Under the pieces are notes generated by a model that searched no databases, was not told the DNA's origin, and saw nothing but the letters and a program-made list of their open reading frames with translations. Made by a program: the position numbers and the translations under genes. This document shows, piece after piece, positions 1 to 8,817 of a stretch of DNA of 64,000 nucleotides (the stretch's first letter is position 1; the number at the start of each line of letters is the position of its first letter). This DNA comes from Gracilaria gracilis (lineage: Eukaryota; Rhodophyta; Florideophyceae; Gracilariales; Gracilariaceae), in contig JARGSG010000191.1 of assembly GCA_030374805.1 (NCBI GenBank), positions 62,001 through 126,000 on the forward strand. The letters run 5' to 3'.

Positions 1-2
1 AT

Positions 3-206
3 CCTGTCTCCGGGAACGAAACCGTGCATACCGTATTGATTGACAATGGTGACATTGTCTCGGCATCACTGCTAAGTTCTGGTACAATAGATCTGTCGCT
101 GTTGGGAGTGGTGCTTTGTAAGAGTTATGGGTCAGGATTGAATGACGATACGAAGAAGATGTTGGAAAAGGACTATGGGATACCTACTACATCGCTTACA
201 GATTGA
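3..206 (+). CDS. 3' end of an unidentified protein (partial)
   Basis: The frame is open from the window edge to a TGA at 204-206, giving about 67 residues and no internal ATG that looks like a start. The visible part is moderately hydrophobic in the middle and ends in a polar tail. I do not recognise the family. The open frame at the edge and the lack of repeat signature suggest the end of a real gene whose body lies upstream of this window, but a chance ORF cannot be excluded. Confidence 0.35.
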   Translation, partial: PVSGNETVHTVLIDNGDIVSASLLSSGTIDLSLLGVVLCKSYGSGLNDDTKKMLEKDYGIPTTSLTD

Positions 207-1302
207 TAGGTGGTCACATAGTAGAAGAGTAGAAGATATATACTGTACATAGTTCTTTCGAAGCATGTAGATTACGGATTATCGCGGCGGTGTTTCTTTT
301 ATCGGATGTTGTCTGAGACACAGCGATATGCATCTCGTGGCGTTTTCTTTGTTTTGTAAACATGATAATAGCACAGTGCAGCCTTTCAACAACTGTTGTC
401 TGTGTGTAACTAGGGCCAACGTTTCTAATTTCAGTTGTTGAGATTCCATGTTCCTTGGAGTTGAAGCGATCATGACAAAAGTTATCTACGGTAATGAATG
501 CTGTTTCCGAAGCTCTGCCGTGTCTTCGCATTGAATAGATGCTTGACCTAAGGCCATATGATGTCAGGAGTTCTTAGACTCTGGCCTCCGGGGAATTTCA
601 GGAGTTCAAAGCGCAAAAAGTTTCATCTCGAAACTTTGAATGAAAACATCAGAAGGTCTTTAAGCGAGATAGTTAACGTACAGGACTACAGGTACATGTT
701 TCATAAAAGAGAGAGCTGGGCTTGGGTGCTCATAAAGAGAGAGTGTGTGTGATTCCGTACGCCTCCCGAAATTGCTGCAATGTCCGAAGTCCTTGAATGA
801 AATGCGAACAGTTTCGCGACAGAATACAAATATCCACTGATTACATACCTGACAATATTGGATGCTCGTTAGAGCAACTTTCCGAGACAAAAAAAAAAGT
901 TCAAGCTCTTGCTGGAATACTCCCTCCCTTTCGACCAGGTGTGAGATTCACACCTCTTGGATACCAAGTCATTTGTGTGGTTTGTGAGAATAACCTAGTG
1001 AACAGGTTAGAAAAGTCTTGTGTTTGGAGAATCTTCAGAGAGAAGAGCTACCATTGTAGAAAGAACGAGGTCAAAAGTTCTGTGTTAGAAATATTTAGAC
1101 AATGGCCAAAAAAGTTATTGGGCTACGGAGGCAGAAGAAATCTGAATGAAGAATGCTGCTAATATGAGAAATGGGATCACGTTGGTGAAGGATCGCTTTG
1201 AGGATGACTCAAGACTTTGATACAAGCTACACATCGTGAGCAGTAGAGACCTTGGTGGGAGGGCTCTCCATATATATAAATAGGCAAATATAAAAATAAA
1301 TA

Positions 1303-1420
1303 AGAACGAAGATCAATTTACCTAAGGGTAAATCATTCTGATGTATTACATATATGACGTATTACATATACATATAATACATCAGAATGATTTACCCTTA
1401 GTTAAATTGATCTTCGTTCT
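1303..1420. repeat. Long inverted repeat, 46-bp arms
   Basis: Arms 1303-1348 and 1375-1420 are reverse complements with a single mismatch, separated by a 26-nt AT-rich spacer. The spacer and inner arm edges repeat the word GTATTACATATA. A transcript would fold into a long hairpin. No transposase ORF or clear target-site duplication is visible. Confidence 0.85.
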
Positions 1421-1694
1421 GTTATCGGTATGCCAAGGTTTAGGGCTACAGGCTGAGTCAAGTTAATGAATGTTGCAAACTGCCTACATCTTGCACAATG
1501 AAAATCAGAGCTTCATAGACTTTTCTTCCTTCTCGTCCTGCCCATCTGCAGGCACATTTGTGAGCATTCTTTCTTTTCCACTCTATATAATGTACATAGG
1601 TCTACGAGTTCGACTGCTGCGTAGTGCAGAGAGTTTCTGTTGGAAGAAACTCTTTCTCACTAGCAAGGTAAGCATATTCTCAGTCTATTTGAAA

Positions 1695-1754
1695 ATTATC
1701 CGGTGCTCAGAACATCAGAAAATAGATTTTCTGATGTTCTGAGCACCGGATAAT
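1695..1754. repeat. Perfect 60-nt palindrome, 29-bp arms
   Basis: Arms 1695-1723 and 1726-1754 are exact reverse complements separated by only AG. A perfect palindrome this long is cruciform-prone and far above chance expectation. It is not followed by a U-tract and lies away from any recognised gene end. Confidence 0.9.
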
Positions 1755-2469
1755 CCCCGACTTTGCGGAAGAATTGGCACACAAACTAGATACCGACAAT
1801 GTCCGGATAGCTCAGAAACAAAGAAGGCAAAGTAGTTTAGCTAAAAGTCTGCAACAGTTTCATTGGCTTCCCTTGGGCGTCCTTGGGGAGATCTAGCAGC
1901 TACACTATTTCCAAATAGTGTACAATGCAACCATTCTTTCGCTGTGGGGTTGACTTTCCCATGAAAGAGACCGTCCAAGACAAATGAGTCTCGATTAGAT
2001 TTCAATGACATTGGCAGCTATGATATTACGAATTCAGCTCTCCATCTCTGCTAACGACGGTAGAGGTTAATTTTCCACTCACGCAGTTTGCTGAGAGCCT
2101 AAACAACCTGAGATTCTATCTCTTCTATGCGATGGCCACCAGCTATTAATCCCAAGCTCTGCCACAAGCACTGCTTCAAACAGTGCGTTACACATAGTTC
2201 GAAGAAAACATCAGGCCTTAAGGGATTTTCAACCGCGTATCGACAATTCTCGAAGTCCTCCTCGCGTATATTTTTTTTATCTAACTTCGTACGATCGTCG
2301 GCAGGGGGGCACATCGCGACAAGGCCTCCGCAACTACGCAATAACCGCGCTTGTCTCGGAACAAACCATAGATGTCCATTCTACCCATCCCTCATACATA
2401 TCATCAGCGAGGTCAGGTCGTCCGCAGTTTGCATCCTGTAGCATCATATCTAGACAAAGACAAAAAGGT

Positions 2470-2665
2470 AATGAGATTCGAATGTACTACGGAAATCAAG
2501 AAGAATGTACAGCATTTCGTGTTGCGGTGCCCGCTGACAAACGCGTACTGGAGAAGATGGCTGCCTTCGCAGAAAGAAATATGAGAAAGATCTGTGTAAA
2601 AGTCCTACAATTATAGTCCAAGAGGGTTTTTGGCCTTTCTGAGGAGAGAGAACTACCTGGATGAG
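2470..2665 (+). mobile_element. Decayed LINE 3' end (zf-RVT and C-terminal peptide)
   Basis: One frame encodes HFVLRCPLTN, the zinc-binding motif found after the reverse transcriptase domain of non-LTR retrotransposons (zf-RVT). After a frameshift, another frame encodes GFLAFLRRENYL. The same two peptides recur in the same order in copies at about 9.9, 47.9 and 49.3 kb, which identifies this as a family member. It is frameshifted and truncated, with no 3' hairpin or tail visible. Confidence 0.65.
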
Positions 2666-3441
2666 GAGTTCTCCCTCAATTTTGGAATCGGGAACTTAGG
2701 ACCACGGTCAAGAAGAAGAGGTCAGGTCAAAGAACCAGCGCGTACCCTTAATGCTAAGAAGGTTAGTCTACATTTATTGGATTCCAATCGTGATTCACTA
2801 GTTTGCTTGAAAGGAAGGTTTGTCTCAGTTTCACGAAGTCTTCTCCTGCTTTGCTCGCAACCGGCGCTTCAAAGCCATACCAAGGGTAGCGTTAGCGTTC
2901 AACTAAACTACAAATCGAAGAAGACTGAAAAGAGATATTTATCTACCAAATAATCGGCAATGATCGAGAAGTGTGAGTTGCAGTGATCAATAATTAATCC
3001 TTCTTTCCTCATTCCCAGATGTAATGGTAATCTCCTCTTTCGTCAGCATTTCGAAGACGGGCTGGGTTAAACTTGCAGGTGAACCTTATACATGTACATC
3101 ATAACCTGACGTATTACTTCCTCAACAGAACCCAATCGCCTACCCTGAGCCTTACCGAAACGGGGTATTTGAAAGCCTTAATCGAATACAGTATCGCTCG
3201 TCATATTCCAGAATCAGAATCAGGTTCCCGTCATATTTTGTCTTCATCGGCACCGTGTAAAGCTTGTACACCAGGCCAGACATCGAAAGAAATTGTTGAT
3301 GTGGATGCAATACATCGACCTTCGCGACAACATTTTGAACATCCCCAGGGGAGAGCCAAAGGCAGCGCAAGAAGTTCAAAGCAATCTCTGCAAGATCGCC
3401 TGTCATATCTGTTATTCTCGTCTTCGCGTTTCAAAAGCAAA

Positions 3442-4644
3442 ATGACCCATCCGGAACAATTCACCGTTGACACCGAACCTATTCCGCTTGTGGACACGGT
3501 GGCAGAATTCACACGACATGGAGAAGAGCTGATAAACGGGATTCGACAGGTTGCTAAGTCAGGAAAGTTTATCCTAGGACCACAGGTGAAGGAGTTAGAA
3601 ACTGCATTGGGGTTATTTGTACAAAATGATGACAAAGAACACCCTAAAGTCCAGTGTATCGGGGTATCAGATGGTACAACTGCACTACAAATGTGTTTGA
3701 TGGGGCTTGGAATCGGAAGAGGTCACGAAGTAATCACTGTTCCCTTCACCTGGATCTCCTCGGCTGAGGTAATTCCGTTAGTTGGCGCTACGCCGGTCTT
3801 TGCTGACATAGAAGCTGATACGTTTGTCATGGATGCTGAACAGGTTGCACCCCTAATCTCTGCCAATACACGTGCTGTAATAACGGTCTCACTGTATGGC
3901 ATCATTCCAGATCTCAGACGGATTCGCCAGGTTCTCGACGAAGCCCAGGAAAAGTTCGGGACAGATATTGCGTTGATTGAGGACGGGGCACAGAGTTTCG
4001 GTTCAATCCGCCAAGGTTATCGCTCTTGCGGTTCTCCGCATGCGACTTTAAGCACCACGTCTTTCTTTCCAACAAAACCACTTTCTTGTTACGGAGATGG
4101 CGGAGCTGTGTTCACTAGAGACGAAAAGCTCGCGGATCGTTTGAGAGCAATTCGAGTGCACGGCAAAGTCAATGGCTCACACGTTATGGTTGGTTTGAAT
4201 GCCCGATTAGACACGCTTCAAGCAGCCGTCTTACTGTCAAAGCTGACTTTCTTTCAAGAGTCGCTTAGCGCAAGACAGAAGGCAGCCGAAGTATATACAG
4301 ATTTGTTTCGAGAAGACGAAAGAATTGTCGTTCCCTCCTACACCCGGATAACTAATGACGATGGTATGAAGTCAGCATATGGCGTTTATACCATTCAAGT
4401 TCAACAACGAGATGAAGTGGTGAAAAGAATGAAACAGGCCGGCATAGGATGTGCAGTTTACTATAGCAAGTGCTGCCATAAGCAGCCAATATTTGCGAGC
4501 CCGCAGGAGCTCCCAGTTTCCGAGAGTATGAGCAGCAAGGTGCTATCGCTGCCAATTCATCCGTATTTAAATGTGAAACAGCAGCGAAGAATTGTTCAGG
4601 TACTAAGGACTATTTTGGATGACTTAGGGATATCTCAACGTTAG
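3442..4644 (+). CDS. DegT/DnrJ/EryC1/StrS sugar aminotransferase (WbpE/WlbC-like)
   Basis: A PLP-dependent aminotransferase of 400 residues. The family converts a keto-sugar nucleotide to an amino sugar; WbpE/WlbC act on UDP-3-keto-GlcNAcA. Family landmarks run the full length: KFILGPQVKELE near the N-terminus, GVSDGTTALQ, VITVPFTWISSAEV, EDGAQSFGS with the PLP-contacting Asp, SFFPTKPLSCYGDGGA with the Schiff-base Lys (about K212), and GLNARLDTLQAA. I chose the ATG at 3442 because homology starts directly after it; the frame is open upstream to 3073, but that part is unlike the family. No targeting signal is obvious, so cytosolic. This subfamily is typically bacterial, so transfer from bacteria is likely. 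The exact sugar substrate cannot be read from the sequence. Confidence 0.9.
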   Translation: MTHPEQFTVDTEPIPLVDTVAEFTRHGEELINGIRQVAKSGKFILGPQVKELETALGLFVQNDDKEHPKVQCIGVSDGTTALQMCLMGLGIGRGHEVITVPFTWISSAEVIPLVGATPVFADIEADTFVMDAEQVAPLISANTRAVITVSLYGIIPDLRRIRQVLDEAQEKFGTDIALIEDGAQSFGSIRQGYRSCGSPHATLSTTSFFPTKPLSCYGDGGAVFTRDEKLADRLRAIRVHGKVNGSHVMVGLNARLDTLQAAVLLSKLTFFQESLSARQKAAEVYTDLFREDERIVVPSYTRITNDDGMKSAYGVYTIQVQQRDEVVKRMKQAGIGCAVYYSKCCHKQPIFASPQELPVSESMSSKVLSLPIHPYLNVKQQRRIVQVLRTILDDLGISQR

Positions 4645-4651
4645 TCATAAC

Positions 4652-4699
4652 CGAAATGTCATTCAGTGTCAACTGCGAAATGTCATTCAGTATCAACTA
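4652..4699 (+). repeat. 24-bp tandem duplication after the aminotransferase stop
   Basis: Two 24-nt units (4652-4675 and 4676-4699), both starting CGAAATGTCATTCAGT and differing at two positions, lie 7 nt past the stop codon, presumably in the 3' UTR. Confidence 0.8.
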
Positions 4700-5059
4700 C
4701 GGGATGTTCGCGTATCCGAAGATACCCTCCAATGCCTTGCTCGAGATGACATGCAGCTATCTACACGGTACATACCCGAAATAGCGGACAAGGAATGATA
4801 GAGATATACACAGACCAGTTGTGCAAGGCACTACATTGTCTGTATCCTGAGGATGATAAGAGGGCTATCCTTTGTGTTCAACGATGTAGATCATGATGAT
4901 CAGAGAACCCCATGAACATCTACTTCAAAGAATCGATAAACCGCGTACCACTAAAATTCATTTCATCAAGTACGGCAGTACATCATATTATGAGAGGGCT
5001 GAGAGGGCCAAGAGGGCTAAGATGGCTAACCTCTAGTCCTCGTCGAGGACTCGAGGACT

Positions 5060-5120
5060 CCTCGATAGCCCTCGAATCGAGGGCCTCGATAGCCCTCGAA
5101 TCGAGGGCCTCGATACCCTC
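5060..5120 (+). repeat. 24-bp tandem units, each palindromic
   Basis: Two exact 24-nt units (5060-5083 and 5084-5107) plus a partial third. Each contains CCCTCGAATCGAGGG, a 6-bp-arm palindrome. Flanking DNA from 4990 is rich in related GAGGGC and CGAGGAC words, so the whole 4990-5120 block is a degenerate GAGGGC/TCGAGG repeat. The rest of 4645-5540 shows no gene. Confidence 0.75.
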
Positions 5121-5540
5121 ACTGTAAACATGGTAGAGCATGAGTTTAGAGGTGTATATATAGCTACGTATAGTGAAATGTTTTCAGAGCTCTTCCGAGC
5201 TCTGCACCGGTGCCGGGAATGAGATCTATGAAATGTCAATTCTGTATCTACCACCTCCGTAGGAGATACAATGGTATCGACTTCGCATCTTTGCATATTC
5301 ACGTTGCTACATACGAAGGTATATCGAGACAACGTGATATCTACTATGCAACCTTCTTGTCTGTCTCGTTAGAGGTTCTAGTTCATCCGGTGCTCGTCGG
5401 GAGAAATCTGCATCTGACAAGTTCTGGCCAATAGTTATTCATGCGCACGCCTGCCGCGCCTACATATATCAGAGGAGTGTTGCAGTTTTTGAATCTTCGT
5501 TTCCCCCCAGTTGGTACAACGAGATTGCCACTGTTAGAAG

Positions 5541-7052
5541 ATGTTCTCTACTGGTTTTGTCACTCCCCTTTCTTTTCTTGCTAAGGGATCAACACATGAT
5601 TCCAGGTTTGTCTGTCGATTTCGCCAAAGACTGCCGTTAGATATTCATTTCCGTGCTACGCTTCATCAATCAGAGGATTCTGGACCTTCTAAACGACTGG
5701 GATGTTTTCCTTGTATGAGCCTCTCGGATGTGGCCTTGAAGTCACTTGTAGTACTCGTCGTCGGCTCGGGTGGTCGAGAACATGCTTTGGTACACAGCAT
5801 ATCCGAGTCTCCTTATCTGAAGCATATTTTGGCTGCTCCCGGGAACGCAGGGATGTTACCTTATTGTGAATGTGTTCCCATTGCTGCGGATAATGTAGAG
5901 GCAATTGTTGACTTGGCTGTAGAGAGATCGGTCTCTTTTGTCGTGGTTGGTCCAGAGGTGCCCCTTGTCCTCGGCTTAGTTGATCGATTGAGTGAAAAAG
6001 GTATCTTTGCATTCGGTCCATCGAAAGCTGCGGCTATATTAGAGGGTTCAAAAGTGTATACCAAAGCGTTTTTGGAAAGGAATCATATTCCAACAGCTTG
6101 GTACGCTTCGTTCACAGAAGCCTCCGCAGCAAAGAAGTTTATTGAACAGAAAGGTGCCCCTATCGTAGTCAAAGCGGATGGGCTCGCTGCAGGGAAAGGA
6201 GTAATTTTGGCAAACACCGTCGATGAAGCGATTGCGGCTGTGGACTCTATGCTACTACAAAAGAGGTTTGGAGAAGCAGGTGCAGAGATTGTCGTAGAAG
6301 AATTCCTGCAAGGGGAGGAACTTAGTTTTTTTGCCCTTCTTGATGGAAATGTTGCAATACCCCTTGCATCGGCACAGGATCACAAAGCCGCCTATGATGG
6401 TGACCAAGGGCCAAACACAGGCGGGATGGGATCATACTCACCAGCCCCTGTTTGCGATGATTCAGTAAGAGAACAGGTTATGTCGAAGGTTGTGATCCCA
6501 ACAATGAATGGCATGAGAAAGGAAGGTCGTGAGTTCCGTGGAGTGCTGTATTGCGGTTTAATGGTGGACAGAACTGGACAAGCAAAAGTGCTTGAGTACA
6601 ATGTCCGGTTTGGCGATCCTGAATGTCAAGTGCTGTGTACGAGAATGCGTTCGGATGTGTTAGAGTTACTCTATCGCACTGCGACAAAACGGCTCGGACA
6701 GGACGGGTTTGAACTTGAATGGGATCCATTATGTGCAATAGTTGTGGTCCTAGCTACGAAAGGTTACCCAGGTTCTTATGGAAAGGGGAGCGTTATTCGG
6801 GGAATCGACGCTGCTGATTCCATGGATGGTGTAAAAGTTTATCATGCTGGCACAGCGCTGTCCCCTGAAGGAAAGGTCACTGCCAATGGTGGCAGGGTCC
6901 TCGGAGTTACGGCAACAGGTGCAACCATGGGAGAAGCACAACGTCGAGCTTACGAAGCGGTCGATGCTATTGACTGGGAAGAGGGCTTCCATCGAAAAGA
7001 CATTGGCTGGCGTGCAATTGAAAGGGAGAAGAGCTCTGTTACACATCTTTAG
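5541..7052 (+). CDS. purD: Phosphoribosylamine-glycine ligase (GARS), with N-terminal presequence
   Basis: Second step of de novo purine synthesis: ATP, glycine and 5-phosphoribosylamine give GAR. The 503-residue product is bacterial-type monofunctional PurD: VVGSGGREHAL at about residue 73, FGPSKAAA, the ATP-grasp motif VVKADGLAAGKGV, GPNTGGMGSYSP near 290, and LEYNVRFGDPE. Core homology starts near residue 69. The first 60 or so residues are rich in Ser/Thr/Arg/Phe and poor in acidic residues, as in an organelle transit peptide, so plastid import is likely. Monofunctional bacterial-like PurD is also the plant arrangement, unlike the animal trifunctional GART. It is convergent with the aspartyl protease, about 110 bp between stops. 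Confidence 0.95.
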   Translation: MFSTGFVTPLSFLAKGSTHDSRFVCRFRQRLPLDIHFRATLHQSEDSGPSKRLGCFPCMSLSDVALKSLVVLVVGSGGREHALVHSISESPYLKHILAAPGNAGMLPYCECVPIAADNVEAIVDLAVERSVSFVVVGPEVPLVLGLVDRLSEKGIFAFGPSKAAAILEGSKVYTKAFLERNHIPTAWYASFTEASAAKKFIEQKGAPIVVKADGLAAGKGVILANTVDEAIAAVDSMLLQKRFGEAGAEIVVEEFLQGEELSFFALLDGNVAIPLASAQDHKAAYDGDQGPNTGGMGSYSPAPVCDDSVREQVMSKVVIPTMNGMRKEGREFRGVLYCGLMVDRTGQAKVLEYNVRFGDPECQVLCTRMRSDVLELLYRTATKRLGQDGFELEWDPLCAIVVVLATKGYPGSYGKGSVIRGIDAADSMDGVKVYHAGTALSPEGKVTANGGRVLGVTATGATMGEAQRRAYEAVDAIDWEEGFHRKDIGWRAIEREKSSVTHL

Positions 7053-7161
7053 GTATCTAGGCCTGGGCGAGCGACGACGAGACCCGTCATTCAACGACAT
7101 GGCTCACATGTGATGGTACGTCTTCACTCTCCCTCCCTCCCTGTCCTGAGGCTTGGATGTC

Positions 7162-8817
7162 CTATTGGCCCGTTGGGATATTACTGTATCCTCTCTGTCT
7201 GTATCGGTTGAACGCATCCTGGGCGCAGACTGCTAGGATGAAGATCCACACGGCAATTGAGAAGAACACCAGGGTTCGGGTGAGCCATGTCGGGAGCAAA
7301 CCCCTGCTGCGGTGGTGGGCGCCGCGAACACCTTCTGCGACTCGTACCGCATCCGGATCATAACATTTTCTCGCTTTCGCAAAGCCAACTCTGTCATTCT
7401 CGCGGTCATACTCGACATAGTACTTCTGAAGCACAGTATCGCCAAGAATCACATTATTATTCATCTGGTCAAGATTATCCAAGTACGAAATGCCGAGGCA
7501 CCTATATATGGCTCTTCCTTCAAAAGGATTTCTGGACTCCGACTCATACCGCAGCATGTAAACATCTGGCTCCAGTTCGAGAGCTACACCGTTATCTAAC
7601 ATAATTGTCAGTGTAGGGAGCATCGCAATATACTCGTCACTGAGTTGGGCACAGTATCCTGGGTGAAACCATGTCTGGCCTGCGGCTCTTTCGGTCGAAT
7701 TTCCAAGTCGATGAATCATATCGATGCTGTCCTGATGAGCGACATTGCCCTCCCCTAACTGCCGCCCATAACCACTCGCGCCTTCAGCGCACAACCCGGG
7801 GACATTGCAGAAATTGGACTGAAAGTAGCTACGAAGCCTTCCGTATGTGTTTGTCGTGACCACTAAGACAGTCGTACCAGAATCAACGATACCTTTCGAA
7901 AAGCTGGGAAGGCTTAAGCTTTCATCGTTCACCTTCATACCATGTATCTTTACACCATAGAAGAGTTTAATGCCCCGGTGGGTCATTGGCACGTATTGCA
8001 ACTCTCCTTCATAAAGATTCGAATTCGAGCCTCCAAGAACAAGAGTTCCGCCACTCGCCCCAGTACAGATCGAGAAAACATCTCGATCAACTTTGCCATT
8101 TGCGACGAGCGTATCAAATAAGGGACGCACACATGTTGGGTTGCAGGCTAGAGCTTTATACGCCATACCAAAGATACCATCAACATTCTCGGCTTCAAAA
8201 TCATCAGTTTCCCGGAGAACCGCTCCAAAAGCAAGAGGAACAGTCATTCCTCCAATTCCAACCATGGCCTCTGCAAGTGCACCAGCCACACCAGATTGAT
8301 CAGCGTATGCTAGGAAGAACCCACACGCCTTGGGCTCAACAGATGAGCAGCATGCTCTAGAGGAAGAACATTTGGTGCATTGGCTCATTGCCCCGCAACT
8401 GTTCGGTCTACAAGTCTGAGATTCACACGAAATAAGCCCTGCTGAACCACGAGCGGTAGAAATGTCAAAGCGATGATCGTTGGGTTGGCAATTGACGCAC
8501 TGCAACAGCGGTACTGCCATCGTTGAACTGCCGGTATCGATCTGCACGTTTATAGGTTGTCCACCAAACAGTAAAGTGAGATAGTATTCTCCAACGGGAA
8601 CTATGCTTCCTTTCATCTCCTGAGCTGGAAGTTTGTTGCGTGCGAAGAGCTTGATAGGAAATTGGGCTTTGGAGCCAGCTGCCCACGGCCGACCATGATG
8701 CGAGAACACACGAGATGCGGAAACGTTTTTTCGACGAAGTGAAAGATGGATAAGCTCAGCACTAAAACTGCCCGCTAAGCAGGAGAGAAATAGTAAGATT
8801 ATCGATGCCACAGCCAT
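7162..8817 (-). CDS. Membrane-anchored aspartyl protease (pepsin family A1, BACE-like layout)
   Basis: A secretory-pathway aspartic endopeptidase of 551 residues. The two catalytic motifs are present: DTGSS (Asp about 94) and DSGTT (Asp about 312). The start at 8817 gives a clean signal peptide (residues 1-20, hydrophobic core ASIILLFLSCLAGSF); a GTG-led extension upstream would bury it. The N-lobe has a Cys-rich insert after DTGSS with CVNC and later CTKC and CC motifs. One transmembrane helix (LVFFSIAVWIFILAVCA) lies near residues 505-525, followed by a short basic/polar tail, giving type I topology. Substrate unknown. Single exon. Confidence 0.92.
   Translation of the reverse strand: MAVASIILLFLSCLAGSFSAELIHLSLRRKNVSASRVFSHHGRPWAAGSKAQFPIKLFARNKLPAQEMKGSIVPVGEYYLTLLFGGQPINVQIDTGSSTMAVPLLQCVNCQPNDHRFDISTARGSAGLISCESQTCRPNSCGAMSQCTKCSSSRACCSSVEPKACGFFLAYADQSGVAGALAEAMVGIGGMTVPLAFGAVLRETDDFEAENVDGIFGMAYKALACNPTCVRPLFDTLVANGKVDRDVFSICTGASGGTLVLGGSNSNLYEGELQYVPMTHRGIKLFYGVKIHGMKVNDESLSLPSFSKGIVDSGTTVLVVTTNTYGRLRSYFQSNFCNVPGLCAEGASGYGRQLGEGNVAHQDSIDMIHRLGNSTERAAGQTWFHPGYCAQLSDEYIAMLPTLTIMLDNGVALELEPDVYMLRYESESRNPFEGRAIYRCLGISYLDNLDQMNNNVILGDTVLQKYYVEYDRENDRVGFAKARKCYDPDAVRVAEGVRGAHHRSRGLLPTWLTRTLVFFSIAVWIFILAVCAQDAFNRYRQRGYSNIPTGQ

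Larger units (their letters stand above)
207..3441. other. Gene-poor stretch with hairpins and LINE remnant
   Basis: No convincing gene. Several ORFs of 60-120 codons occur on both strands, but none resembles a known family or has a start context and length that support it. The stretch holds a long inverted repeat (1303-1420), a perfect palindrome (1695-1754) and the decayed 3' end of a non-LTR retrotransposon (about 2470-2665). The open frame running into the aminotransferase from 3073 is probably 5' leader rather than protein. Confidence 0.6.

Noticed and set aside
5040..5125. CRISPR-like repeats
   Set aside because: Tandem units without spacers in a eukaryotic genome; not a CRISPR array.
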